NCBI GenBank assembly: GCA_965243775.1
Contig: CBDEWF010000018.1
Span: forward strand, 106,615-170,614
Source: Sansalvadorimonas sp965243775
GTDB lineage: Bacteria > Pseudomonadota > Gammaproteobacteria > Pseudomonadales > Endozoicomonadaceae
Reading direction: 5' to 3'
DNA length: 64,000 nt
Shown here: positions 16,521 to 25,739 of the stretch, piece after piece
Layout: each line of letters starts with the position of its first letter
How positions within the stretch are numbered: position 1 is the first letter of the stretch
Notes under the pieces: generated by a model
The model's database searches: none
Told to the model about the DNA's origin: nothing
Seen by the model: only the letters and a program-made list of their open reading frames with translations
Position numbers and translations under genes: made by a program

Positions 16521-17429
16521 TCACATCAGCGGCCAGTTAATCACAGAAGAAATATACTCTTCAATAAAACTCATAAATACCCGGGCTGCACGGGTCAGTT
16601 GGCGGTGGGCCGGGATAACGGCATCCAGGCTGCCTTTTTTCATGATCCACTGGGGCATCACCGGAACCAGCAAACCATCTTCACAGAGTGGTCCTGCCAT
16701 CAATGCCGGCAGTTCACCAATCCCCAGGCCGGTCACCAGAGCCTCCCTGACCAGAGAGTAACAGTCAAATACGGTTTCATCGGGAGGAAGCACCCGGGAT
16801 GATGCGGTTTGGTCCCTGCGTTCAAAATGCCAGATGCCGGGCTTGCAGTCATGACCGTAGAGAACGCAGTCATACTGCAGCAAGTCTTCGGGGTGTTCAA
16901 GGTTGATAATCTGCTCTTTATAACCCGGGGAGCAGACCAGCTGATGGCGAAACTCAATCAGGGGTTTGGAAACCGAGCGGTGATCATCAAGGGGGACTGT
17001 GGAAAACAGAATATCTGCAGCACCGGATGTCAGATCATTGCCCTGGCTGTGGCTGGCAACCCGGATGCTGATATCGGGATAGTGACGTTTAAATCGTTGC
17101 AGCAGTGGCAGGAACAGGTGTTGACCATAGCCTTGGGGTAGCACGATGCGTACCACACCGGATGGAAGATCCTGCCTGTTGGTCAGGGTCGATTCAGCAT
17201 CCTTCAAGGAAGAAATAGCACTGGCGCAACTGTCATAAAGATCTTCTCCGGCCAGTGTCAGCTGCATTCGGCGGGTGCTGCGTTCCATCAGCCTGATATC
17301 AAGCTGCTTTTCCAGAGCCTGGATACGTCGGCTTATGGTGGAAACCGGCAGGTCAAGTTTACGTGACGCTGCCGACAGGCTGCCGGTTTCGGCAACATTG
17401 ATAAAGATGTTTACTGCATTAAGATCCAT
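16521..17429 (-). CDS. LysR-family transcriptional regulator
   Basis: DNA-binding regulator of 302 residues, the normal LysR length. The winged helix-turn-helix is at residues 1-60 (MDLNAVNIFINVAETGSLSA; LPVSTISRRIQALEKQLDIR), followed by the linker helix and a periplasmic-binding-like effector domain (SGVVRIVLPQGYGQHLF; CSPGYKEQIINLEHPEDLL). ATG 17429 is the natural start. It is transcribed away from the T6SS locus across a 283-bp gap, which must hold promoters for both directions. LysR regulators often act on a divergent neighbour, so control of the T6SS lipoprotein gene is possible but unproved. Confidence 0.93.
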   Translation of the reverse strand: MDLNAVNIFINVAETGSLSAASRKLDLPVSTISRRIQALEKQLDIRLMERSTRRMQLTLAGEDLYDSCASAISSLKDAESTLTNRQDLPSGVVRIVLPQGYGQHLFLPLLQRFKRHYPDISIRVASHSQGNDLTSGAADILFSTVPLDDHRSVSKPLIEFRHQLVCSPGYKEQIINLEHPEDLLQYDCVLYGHDCKPGIWHFERRDQTASSRVLPPDETVFDCYSLVREALVTGLGIGELPALMAGPLCEDGLLVPVMPQWIMKKGSLDAVIPAHRQLTRAARVFMSFIEEYISSVINWPLM

Positions 17430-17712
17430 GGTGCGAACACTACTGGAAAAGGCTCAGGAGAGAGCAAAGTTATTATTCCATTTTTGCAAAAGTGATTTGC
17501 GATTTTTGACGTTAAAAAATGTTGCCTGCTCGTTATTCTGCAGTTACTGAATTGAATCCAATTACGATTTAATGGCGTAGGTGCCAGATAGACACTATGA
17601 GTCAAGTCTCCCGGTCTTTTGACAGTTGGCTTTTGGGTTATTGCCTTTTTAGCTGTTGTCTTTATAGAGAATATCACTCTGAGTTTAAATTGTAGTTACT
17701 GAGGTAAGGTTT

Positions 17713-19302
17713 TTGACCCTGTCCAATACCAGTCAGTTCACAAACGTCCAAAGACGTTTTTCTCTGCACAAAAAACTGGTGGTCCCAGCGCTGGTCCTTA
17801 CTGTTTTGATGAGTGGATGCAGTTCTCTGGAACCCCGCACCGATGCCGAAACTGCCTACCTGGGTTACCTCAACCAGTATCAGTTGCAGGCTCCGGCCAT
17901 GATTATGGTGCATGACAGGTGGCCCCTTGAGCGCAGTGAAGACTCTTACCAGCGCATGATCAACAGTCTGGCACCTCTGGTTATGCCAGTTTTGCCTGAC
18001 AGCCTTGAGCGAAATAGCGGGCTTGAGCAAAATAACAGTACTGATCCCAAAAACAGCACTGGCCAAAAAAACAGCCATTCGCTATTACTGTCAGCCAATG
18101 AAAAGCTGGCTTTCAACTGGGTAAAGACTCTTTCTGCAGACAAGCAGGCAGGCCCATCGGTGACCGATAGCGCCAGAATCCACTATGCCATGCTGGTATG
18201 GCTCGGTTATGAGCAGGGCAAGACACTGTCCTTGCAGCAGCCCTTGCAGCAGCGCAGCCAGAAAGCATTGTCGATACTTGACCGGATCAAGAAGCCCAAC
18301 GCCTTCAGCTACTACCTGAGTGGTGTCATCCGCTTCAGTCAGAAACCTGTATCAGCCCTGAAATCCCTGGAGCAGTCAGCTGGTTTGGGATATGCCCCTG
18401 CACAAGCCATGTTGGCCAGACTGTATCTCGGCAATGATGGTGTCACCCGCAATGACCGCAGGGCACGGGCCATGTTAAAGCAGCTGGTTGGGAACCGTTA
18501 TGTTTCCAGACAACAGAAGGCACGGGCCCATGCCTGGCTGGCAACCATGACATTTTATGGTGTGGGTGGTCCGGCCAGTGACCATACTGCACTGCAATTG
18601 ATGAAAAAAGCAGCTCCAGAAGCAGAGCTTCTTTACCTGCAGGCCCTTATGTTTGATCAGGGGCTTGGGAGCAAGGCGGGTCAGATGAAATCTGCCAGCC
18701 TGTTGTCAAAGGCTGTCGATGCCGACAGTACTTCCGCAGCCAATGAGCTGGCGCTGAAGTACCTGGATGGCAAGGGAGTATCTACAGATGCTCGCCAGGC
18801 CCGTACTTTGCTGGAGCAGGCTGCGGCCAACGGTTCTGCTGTTGCAAGCTATAACCTGGGTCTGGATAGCCTGTATGGCCATTCGTCACCGGCCAATAAT
18901 ATTGCTGCGACTCTCTGGCTGGAGCGGGCTGCTGCCAGAGGTCAGGTTGAAGCTGACAGAACACTGGCCTATCTGCAACTGGATGAACTTGAAGATCAGC
19001 TGTTTGGTGATATTGATACTACGAATATACGGGCAAGGCTGAAGCAGTCGGCTCTTCAGGGTGATCCCTGGAGCAGTTACGCCCTGGGTCTGCTGTCCCT
19101 GCGTGGGCAGGGTGGTGAAACGGATGTTCTGTCTGGTTATGCCTGGCTGAATGTGGCGGTTGCCCTTGGATACCGTCCTGCAGCAGAGCTGCGGGATGCA
19201 TCAGCCCTGCAGATGACCCGGCCAGAACTGGATCGGGCCCAGGTTCTCTCCCAGAGCTTCTTCGACCTTATTGAGAAATCACAGGGAGGGATGAAGCCAT
19301 GA
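17713..19302 (+). CDS. Sel1-repeat lipoprotein at the head of the T6SS operon
   Basis: Predicted lipoprotein of 529 residues. The N-terminus has a basic region, a hydrophobic core (KKLVVPALVLTVLMSGCSS) and a lipobox ending at Cys35. Residues 200-510 contain Sel1/TPR-like helical repeats (for example AQAMLARLYLGNDGVTRNDR; AANELALKYLDGKGVSTDAR; SYALGLLSLRGQGG), a scaffold for protein contacts. Translation must start at TTG 17713, since no ATG lies before the lipobox, and GAGGTAAGG is well placed upstream. Its stop overlaps the tssA start (ATGA), tying it to the T6SS. The exact role is unknown. Confidence 0.8.
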   Translation: MTLSNTSQFTNVQRRFSLHKKLVVPALVLTVLMSGCSSLEPRTDAETAYLGYLNQYQLQAPAMIMVHDRWPLERSEDSYQRMINSLAPLVMPVLPDSLERNSGLEQNNSTDPKNSTGQKNSHSLLLSANEKLAFNWVKTLSADKQAGPSVTDSARIHYAMLVWLGYEQGKTLSLQQPLQQRSQKALSILDRIKKPNAFSYYLSGVIRFSQKPVSALKSLEQSAGLGYAPAQAMLARLYLGNDGVTRNDRRARAMLKQLVGNRYVSRQQKARAHAWLATMTFYGVGGPASDHTALQLMKKAAPEAELLYLQALMFDQGLGSKAGQMKSASLLSKAVDADSTSAANELALKYLDGKGVSTDARQARTLLEQAAANGSAVASYNLGLDSLYGHSSPANNIAATLWLERAAARGQVEADRTLAYLQLDELEDQLFGDIDTTNIRARLKQSALQGDPWSSYALGLLSLRGQGGETDVLSGYAWLNVAVALGYRPAAELRDASALQMTRPELDRAQVLSQSFFDLIEKSQGGMKP

Positions 19303-20791
19303 GCGTTGCCCAGAATCTTGAGCAGCTGCTGGCTCCGATTGCCGGTGATAATCCAGCCGGTATTTACCTGAAGGGAGATCGGTCAGCCTACCGCCCACTG
19401 CGCAATAGCTATAACGTTGCCCAGACCTCTTTCCGCAAGCTGACCAATAATCCGGCAGACGAGGAACTGGAAGAGCTGGAACTCAGTAATCAGGCCAGCT
19501 GGAAAGAGCTGTCCCGCCTGCTTATGGATGTTGTTGCCGGGCAGTCCAAAGATTTGGAGTGTATCAGCTGGTTGACTCTGGCCCAGCTGTTTACTCCACG
19601 ACCTTACCGGGACCTTGCTGCCAGCCTGAAATTGATGGCTGGTGTCGTCAGTCAGTACGGTGAGCAGGTTCAGCCCGGGTGCCGGATAACAAATTGCGAG
19701 CCCAGGATGATGCTGGGCGCAGAACTGAAAGAGCCAGCCTGCAACTACGTCCGGTCGTGCAAATGTTTGGTGAATCGGAAGAGAGCTGCCTGCTTGGGAT
19801 GCCCCTGAGAATGCTGCCCCTGATTGCGGATATCGACTACACCGCCTGGAAAAGCGCTGAAGGGCAGGGGGGGCGTGCAGAACTGCAGCAGCAGGCCCGT
19901 CAGGCTCTGGCAGATGAACAGCAGGATGTGGTTGCCCGGGTGCTGGCACTGAATAGTGCCGTTGAGGCCCTCGACGAAGTGGATCATGTGTTGGGTGAAT
20001 ATGCAGGCAGTTGTGGGACTGCCAAAGTCAACAGTCGCTTCCTGAGGTATCAGCTGACGGCCAACCTGAATGCTCTGAAAAGTTTGACGGAAGGGGCCTT
20101 GGTGCCCTGGCCTCTGGATGCACTGCAACAGAAGACTGTCGAGAATCATGAGCCAATGCAGGAAGGTGTTGCCAGTTCTGAACCTGAGGCTGGACAACAG
20201 AGCAGTCAACCACAGCAGCCAACAGTAAGCGTACGCAATGGTATGGCTGAACCTGTTTATAACCGTGACCAGGCCTTCCAGCAGCTGCGCCTGATTGCTA
20301 ACTACTTTGCCCGTACTGAACCCCAGAGTCCGGTATCCAGCATGATTGAAAAAGTGATTCGCTGGGGTTACACCCCGCTGCCGGATCTCATCAACGAGCT
20401 GGTACAGGGGCATGATGGACTGATGGGGCGTATCACCGAATTGACCGGAATGGGTTCCGAAAAGGTGCATATTCCCGGAGTACCTGCCCAGGGTCTGGTG
20501 TCTCCGCCGAGTAAAGTGCCGCAAGCGCCATCCCAGCAGATGCAGCAGGTATCTGCAGAACCGGCCGCAGTGCCAGTAGAGACACTGAAGCACGATAATT
20601 CGGCACCGTCTGTGCCGAACGTTGAGGTTCCTGTCAGGCAGGCTGAACCGGTACAGGAGAAGTCTCATTCCTCTTCCAGTTCTTCGATTCCTAACTTTGT
20701 CAATCTTCCCGTGGAAGAAGAGAAAAAACCGGAAGTAAAACAGCCAAGCGGGCCGGGAGGCATTGATCTGGCCAGCCTTGGAATTATGTAA
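19299..20791 (+). pseudogene. tssA: TssA (ImpA-type T6SS baseplate/cap protein), frameshifted
   Basis: TssA organises sheath priming and baseplate assembly. The ImpA N-terminal domain is clear: LEQLLAPIAGDNPAGIYL, SYNVAQTSFRKL, then DLECISWLTLAQLFT. The frame breaks near 19674-19680. Up to there frame 1 is used, and frame 3 carries the rest from VPDNKLRAQDDAGRR to the TAA ending at 20791, with no stop in between. Either one lost G, or one extra base in each of the adjacent runs CCC and GGG, restores an open frame of about 497 codons. As read, the product ends early at 19808 with 169 residues. All other core T6SS genes are intact, so a very recent mutation or a read error is likely. Confidence 0.82.
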
Positions 20792-20992
20792 CAGGGGAGT
20801 GTTGTTATTAATGTGTCATCCAGGTAACCGTTGTTACATTACATGACAGTTATCGTACAACACTTTGAATCCAGTAGATTTATATTGCCGTAAGTACAGG
20901 CAAGAGCAATAACGGCAGAGCCTCAGAAATCCTCCTTGCTGAAGAAAGAACTGAAGTGCACTGGTTATTAACTGATTTATTGACAATACAGC

Positions 20993-21065
20993 ACCGGGAT
21001 AACCCGTAAATATCCGTCATCAGTTTCTAAATTGATGATGCTGGTTTTCTCTATCCCGGTTTTTT
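20993..21065 (+). terminator. Terminator or leader attenuator just before hcp
   Basis: ACCGGGATA (20993-21001) pairs with TATCCCGGT (21052-21060), followed by a run of six T. A small hairpin (CATCA with TGATG) sits in the loop. It ends 28 bp before the hcp start. The 301-bp gap 20792-21092 therefore ends the tssA transcript or attenuates a leader transcript. A promoter may lie near 20830-20890, but I cannot fix it. Confidence 0.6.
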
Positions 21066-21092
21066 CAACGAGCGAAATAAAAGGGTTGAAGC

Positions 21093-21632
21093 ATGGCTAA
21101 CATGTACATGAAGATCGGCAGCCACGACAGTAAAGGCGATGCTACACAGGCATACAGTGGTGATGCAAATGTATCTGCCGGTGGCTGGTTTGCCATCCGC
21201 TCTTTCAACTGGGGCGCAGCTCGCTCCGTAACCATGGATATCGGTAACGGTATGAACCGTGACTCCGGCATGGTTGCCATGAGCGAAATCTCCGTCAGTA
21301 AAGAGATGGATGGTGCTTCAGAGAATATCTTGTCCCGTCTGTACGTGCCTGGCGAGGCGGGTGATGAAGTTCAGATCATTGTCACCAAGCCGGCCCGTAC
21401 CGGTGAAGGTGCAGAAGTGTATTTGCAGATTACACTACAGCATGCCCGTATCGTGAACTACTCCATCAGTGCTTCCGATGGTGCTACGCCATTTGAAAAT
21501 CTGTCCCTGGCTTACAGCAAAGTGACCTTCAAACGCTGGAACGAAGATGAAGGCGGCAAGATGGTTGCGGGTGGCGATGTAACTTATGACCTGCCTACCG
21601 GCAAGGCAGAGTCTCACTCTATCAGCAAATAA
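21093..21632 (+). CDS. hcp: Hcp, T6SS inner-tube protein (TssD)
   Basis: Hexameric ring protein that stacks into the expelled T6SS tube and can carry small effectors. The 179-residue product shows the Hcp fold signature: MANMYMKIGSHDSKGDATQA at the start, GGWFAIRSFNWGAAR, SEISVSKEMDGAS, and a C-terminal FENLSLAYSKVTFKRW with the conserved S-Y-x-K strand. AAAGGG precedes ATG 21093. The gene has its own leader and is followed by a strong hairpin, fitting the high expression expected of Hcp. It lies between tssA and tssB. Confidence 0.93.
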   Translation: MANMYMKIGSHDSKGDATQAYSGDANVSAGGWFAIRSFNWGAARSVTMDIGNGMNRDSGMVAMSEISVSKEMDGASENILSRLYVPGEAGDEVQIIVTKPARTGEGAEVYLQITLQHARIVNYSISASDGATPFENLSLAYSKVTFKRWNEDEGGKMVAGGDVTYDLPTGKAESHSISK

Positions 21633-21639
21633 GGTGGTT

Positions 21640-21667
21640 GATTTCCCCCGCTCTGGCGGGGGAAATC
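21640..21667 (+). other. Strong 12-bp hairpin behind hcp
   Basis: GATTTCCCCCGC (21640-21651) and GCGGGGGAAATC (21656-21667) form a perfect stem around TCTG. No T run follows, so it is more likely an mRNA-end stabiliser or partial terminator that lets hcp exceed tssB in abundance. Confidence 0.6.
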
Positions 21668-21785
21668 AAATCAAATAAACAGCCATGAGCGAAAGGTGTT
21701 TTTCTTTATCTCTATATTTCCAGGTCAGCAGAGCCTGGCGAGGTGAGAGGTAATGAAAAATATTCCGGGGCGAAGGGGAAAACAA

Positions 21786-22295
21786 GTGGCTCTGAATTCA
21801 CAACATAAGCGTATCAGTAAAAACCGCGTTAGCCTGACGTACGACGTGGAAGCCAATGGCTCTGTAGAAAAGAAAGAATTGCCTTTTGTGGTTGGTGTTG
21901 TCGGGGATTTTGCCGGGCATAAACCTGAGCATGAGAAGGACGAGGTTGACTACCGCAGCTTTATTGATGTGGATAAAGACAACTTTGATTCCGTAATGAC
22001 CAAGGTTGCCCCTCAACTGAGCTACAAGGTCGATAACAGGCTGACTGACAGTGATGACCAGTTTGACGTGAACCTTTCGTTCAAATCCATCAAGGATTTT
22101 GAGCCGGTCAATGTCGCCCGTCAGATTGAACCTCTGCGCCAGCTGATGGAGATTCGTAATCAACTTAAAGAGTTACTGTCCAAAGCGGACCGTTCCAGGG
22201 ATCTGGAAAAACTGCTGAAAGAAATTCTACAGAATCAGGAGGCCAGTGCTTCCCTGATCACTGAACTGGGTATCGGCAAAGAAGGTGAAGAATAA
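21786..22295 (+). CDS. tssB: TssB (VipA), small sheath subunit
   Basis: Forms the contractile sheath with TssC. The frame opens at ATG 21753, but GTG 21786 gives (M)ALNSQHKRISKNRVSLTYDV, the usual N-terminus of the family, with GGGG eight bases upstream, so I use it (169 residues). Conserved parts are KKELPFVVGVVGDFAG, RSFIDVDKDNFDSVM, FKSIKDFEPVNVARQI and the C-terminal helix. It overlaps tssC by one base at TAATG. It is about the normal length for the family and intact. Confidence 0.93.
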   Translation: MALNSQHKRISKNRVSLTYDVEANGSVEKKELPFVVGVVGDFAGHKPEHEKDEVDYRSFIDVDKDNFDSVMTKVAPQLSYKVDNRLTDSDDQFDVNLSFKSIKDFEPVNVARQIEPLRQLMEIRNQLKELLSKADRSRDLEKLLKEILQNQEASASLITELGIGKEGEE

Positions 22296-23773
22296 TGAGT
22301 GCAGATGTACAGGCTCAGGCACAGGCGGGTGAAGTTGCAGAGGCCCTCAGCTTTCTGGATCAGGCTATTGCAGCGACCTCCCAGACGCCGGTCGATACCA
22401 CTAAGGAATTACTATCTGTCCTGATGGGGCAGGTTATGGACGGTACTGTTACCTGGGATAAGAACCTGACCAAGACCATCGAAGATGCTGTTGTTGCTCT
22501 CGATGAAAAGATTTCTGTGCAGCTGGCTGATGTCATGCACAATAATTCTTTCCAGAAGCTGGAAGGCTCCTGGCGTGGTCTGCAGAAGCTGGTGAAAAAC
22601 AGTGAGCTGAGTCGCCAGCAGAAAGTTCGTATTATTGATTTCACCCGTGATGAACTGCTTGAGCAGTTTGAAGATGCTCCGGCTATTGATCGCAGCCGCT
22701 TCTTCGATCTGGTTTACCAGCACGAGTATGGTACTGCCGGTGGTGAACCTTTCGGCCTGCTGCTGGGAGACTTTGAGTTCTCCCACCGTGATGAAGACGT
22801 TGCCCTGCTGCGCTACATTGGTGAAGTCGCTTCCGCCTCCCATGCACCATTTATCGCTGCTGCCGGCCCTGAACTGTTTGATTTCAACACTTTTGAAACC
22901 TTTGATGAAGGTAAGCCTGTTGCTGCCGGCTTCGATACCCCGGCCTATGCCAGCTGGAACTCATTCCGTGACAGTGATGACTCCCGTTATGTCACCCTGA
23001 CTCTGCCCCGCACCCTGGCGCGCATGCCTTACGGCAGTAATGGCAGCAAGGTGAAAGAGTTTAACTTTGAGGAGTTTCGATCCGCTGCAGACGGCGAACG
23101 TCGTCCAGAAGGTCAGCAGGACTTTACCTGGAGCAATGCAGCCTATGATATGGGGCTTCTGATCAACAACTCCTTTACCAAGTATGGCTGGTGTACAGCT
23201 ATCCGCGGCGCAGAGAATGGCGGCAAGGTTGAAAATCTGCCCAACTATATCTACAAGTCTGAAGCGGGTGATCAGGTTCAGCAGTGTCCAACCCAGGTGA
23301 ACTTCACCGACGAGCGTGAAAAAGAGCTGTCTGACCTCGGTCTGCTGCCACTGGTGCACTATAAGGGCAGCGATTATGGTGTGTTTATGGGAGCCCAGAC
23401 TGTTCAGCGGGCCAAAGAGTTTACTGATCCTGACGCCACTGCCAACGCAGCGATTTCTGCCCGTCTACCCTACATCATGGCCAGCTCACGTGTTGCTCAC
23501 TACCTGAAGGTTATGGGACGTGACAAGATCGGTTCTTCCATGGATCCAAGGGATGTGCAGAGCGATATGAGTTCCTGGATTAACCAGTACGTCAACCCCA
23601 ACGCTATTGGTAATGACGCCAAGGCTGAAAAGCCTCTGTGTGAAGCGGTGATCAAGGTGGAAGAACAGACTGGCCGTCCTGGCTGTTATTCTGCCATTGC
23701 TTATCTGCGCCCATGGCTACAGATGGAAGAGCTGACCACTTCCCTGCGTATGGTTGCCAATATCCCCGGTTAA
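22295..23773 (+). CDS. tssC: TssC (VipB), large sheath subunit
   Basis: Large subunit of the T6SS sheath, 492 residues. The N-terminal helix that ClpV recognises after contraction lies in the first 40 residues. Family landmarks are SFQKLEGSWRGLQKLV, FSHRDEDVALLRYIGEVASA, FTKYGWCTAIRGAENGGKVE, and a C-terminal domain ending LTTSLRMVANIPG. Translation follows tssB directly. A hairpin and about 95 bp separate it from the second tssC-like gene. The full length and canonical motifs mark it as the primary sheath protein. Confidence 0.95.
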   Translation: MSADVQAQAQAGEVAEALSFLDQAIAATSQTPVDTTKELLSVLMGQVMDGTVTWDKNLTKTIEDAVVALDEKISVQLADVMHNNSFQKLEGSWRGLQKLVKNSELSRQQKVRIIDFTRDELLEQFEDAPAIDRSRFFDLVYQHEYGTAGGEPFGLLLGDFEFSHRDEDVALLRYIGEVASASHAPFIAAAGPELFDFNTFETFDEGKPVAAGFDTPAYASWNSFRDSDDSRYVTLTLPRTLARMPYGSNGSKVKEFNFEEFRSAADGERRPEGQQDFTWSNAAYDMGLLINNSFTKYGWCTAIRGAENGGKVENLPNYIYKSEAGDQVQQCPTQVNFTDEREKELSDLGLLPLVHYKGSDYGVFMGAQTVQRAKEFTDPDATANAAISARLPYIMASSRVAHYLKVMGRDKIGSSMDPRDVQSDMSSWINQYVNPNAIGNDAKAEKPLCEAVIKVEEQTGRPGCYSAIAYLRPWLQMEELTTSLRMVANIPG

Positions 23774-23782
23774 CGGTTTTTA

Positions 23783-23844
23783 GTCGGGGGCAGAGAGTTG
23801 CAGGATCCCCTTGCCTGTAGTTTGTACTCCTGTCCCCGACGTTT
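23783..23844 (+). other. Hairpin between the two tssC genes
   Basis: GTCGGGG (23783-23789) pairs with CCCCGAC (23834-23840), followed by GTTTTAA. This is a weak terminator or attenuator that could lower expression of tssC2 relative to tssC. Confidence 0.4.
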
Positions 23845-23868
23845 TAATCACAATCATTCGGGCTGCGT

Positions 23869-25263
23869 ATGCTGACAGATGCACTGGTACAGACTCTTGG
23901 TACTCTCTCCAATCAGATCAATGTCTCCAATCAGCTCAATGGCCAGGATTCACCTGCCCGGAATGAGCAGGGAGACGACTGGCTGGAAGCTGTTATCCAG
24001 GGGTTGATTGCCAGTATTGACGAATCTATCAGCCAGCAGCTTGAGCTGGTTATTCAGGCAGGGTGTTTCAAAAAACTGGAAGCACTGTGGCGGAACCTGC
24101 AGGCACTGGCCGGTGACGGTTATCCCAAGGGGCAGGTGCGTATCCGCATTCTGGATATGACCTGGCAACAGCTGTCTGATGATCTCAACCTCAGTTTTAC
24201 CCTGCAGGATTCATCTCTCTACCGACGTATTTACCAACAGGAGTTCAGCACTTCCGGTGGCCATCCGTTTGGTCTGCTGGTTGTTGATCATGCCGTGACT
24301 GCGGATCTGGATCCAGTGAGCGGCCACGATGATCTCTATACTCTGCAGCTTCTGGGACAGCTGGGACATGAGGCTCTGTGTCCGACGCTGCTGCCGGTGG
24401 CGGAAGACTTTATCGGAACCGGTGATCCTGATGTCTGGACTGACCCTGAGAGAGTGCGCCGCATTCTGACCAGTGATGACTTTTCTGGCTGGCGTCGCCT
24501 GCGCTCAGAGCAGGCCAGTCAGTTCATCGGGCTGACTCTGCCATCTATCCGGGTCAGAGAGCCCTGGACCAATTACCAGGATCAGTTCCTGTTTAACGAA
24601 CAGCCAGCCCTTGGACATGACAGTAGTACCCTGTGGGGCAACAGTGCGTTCTCGCTGGCCCGGAATATACTGCGTGAATACTGTCGGATCAGCTGGTTTG
24701 GTTTCCTGCGAAGTGGAACAGACGTTCGCTCTGGAGGGGCGCTGGTGGATCTTTACCCTGATCCGGTAGCAGCACTGCGTTTAACTCCCGGACTGGAAAA
24801 TTTTTACAGTGACAGCGGGTTTATTCCCCTGGCTACGGGTTATCTGGATGGCCGGGTGGGTATATTCAACAATCGCTCGGTCTATCTGCCGACTGGAGCT
24901 GATGGAAAGGGCAGTGATGCCGTGGTGATCAGCATGCTGCAAACGACACTGCTAGCCTGTCGTGTTGGGCACTACCTGAAGGCTCAGATTCGTGACAAAG
25001 TTGGCAGCTATAAAACAGCTGATGAATGCGAGCGGGAGTTGAACAGCTGGCTGCAGACTTATACCTCCAATGTTGAACAGGCCGAAGAGCACATCCTGGC
25101 CCGCTATCCATTAAAACGGTCGGTGGTCAAAGTCAGCGGTGATACCGGTCGTTATCTCTGTCAGGTCTCCCTGCAACCCCAGTACCAGTTTGATTTTCTC
25201 AGTTCCAGCATCGTGCTGCGCACGGAACTGGGCAGTAAAAAGCATGCCGGGAGGGTGAGATGA
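23869..25263 (+). CDS. Second TssC-like sheath protein (TssC2)
   Basis: A 464-residue TssC paralogue. It keeps the family frame (ISQQLELVIQAGCFKKLEAL WRN-type N-domain, STSGGHPFGLLVVDH, GLTLPSIRVREPW) but diverges at the canonical FTKYGWCTAIRG site, which reads REYCRISWFGFLRSG. The N-terminal ClpV-contact helix is also different. It ends overlapping tssE (GATGA). It could be an alternative or minor sheath or baseplate component, or be needed for assembly. Nothing in the sequence suggests decay. Confidence 0.85.
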   Translation: MLTDALVQTLGTLSNQINVSNQLNGQDSPARNEQGDDWLEAVIQGLIASIDESISQQLELVIQAGCFKKLEALWRNLQALAGDGYPKGQVRIRILDMTWQQLSDDLNLSFTLQDSSLYRRIYQQEFSTSGGHPFGLLVVDHAVTADLDPVSGHDDLYTLQLLGQLGHEALCPTLLPVAEDFIGTGDPDVWTDPERVRRILTSDDFSGWRRLRSEQASQFIGLTLPSIRVREPWTNYQDQFLFNEQPALGHDSSTLWGNSAFSLARNILREYCRISWFGFLRSGTDVRSGGALVDLYPDPVAALRLTPGLENFYSDSGFIPLATGYLDGRVGIFNNRSVYLPTGADGKGSDAVVISMLQTTLLACRVGHYLKAQIRDKVGSYKTADECERELNSWLQTYTSNVEQAEEHILARYPLKRSVVKVSGDTGRYLCQVSLQPQYQFDFLSSSIVLRTELGSKKHAGRVR

Positions 25264-25688
25264 GCCTGCTGTACAGATTCAGCACTGAGCGGGATTCAGA
25301 AGATCTGCGCAGGTCAATCTGCCGGAATCTGGAGATGGTTCTGGAAGCCCGTCGCCCTCTATTTCAGCAGCCGGAGTCTGCCAGAGAGTTAAAGGGCTCC
25401 CTGTTCAACTATGGCCTGGGTGATCTGCATCGTTGCCGCCATTCGGTGCAGGCCAGCGATATCTGCCGGGATCTGGAGCAGGTGATCCAGCAGTTCGAGC
25501 CACGATTGCAGCAGGTAGTGGTAGAGCTGGCGAAGGTTGATGAGCAGCACAATGCTCTCTGCTTTCATATTGAAGCAGCCATCAGAGGTGCAGACGGGGA
25601 GCGGGAAAGTTTTGATACAACCATAAACCTGACCAACAGAACCCTGATGATTGAAGGCTATCAAACTGCTGTAGGTGCAAGGGGGTAA
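25260..25688 (+). CDS. tssE: TssE, gp25-like baseplate wedge protein
   Basis: Baseplate wedge component homologous to phage T4 gp25. The 142-residue product has the gp25/lysozyme-like signature: LRRSICRNLEMVLEARRP, SLFNYGLGDLHR, then ICRDLEQVIQQFEPRLQQV. The E-x-R motif of the family is visible (LEAR). The start overlaps tssC2 by four bases, implying translational coupling. A 51-bp spacer with a new ribosome-binding site precedes tssF. Confidence 0.9.
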   Translation: MSLLYRFSTERDSEDLRRSICRNLEMVLEARRPLFQQPESARELKGSLFNYGLGDLHRCRHSVQASDICRDLEQVIQQFEPRLQQVVVELAKVDEQHNALCFHIEAAIRGADGERESFDTTINLTNRTLMIEGYQTAVGARG

Positions 25689-25739
25689 TGAGCCATGGAA
25701 AAAAGGAGCATATTTTCATGGTAACCGCAGGGAGTATCT

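Noticed and set aside
19674..19680. Programmed ribosomal frameshift in tssA
   Set aside because: No slippery heptamer of the usual type or downstream structure is evident, and TssA is not known to use recoding.
19745..20668. Long antisense frame of 307 codons opposite tssA
   Set aside because: Composition is not protein-like and the sense strand encodes a clear TssA C-terminal half.
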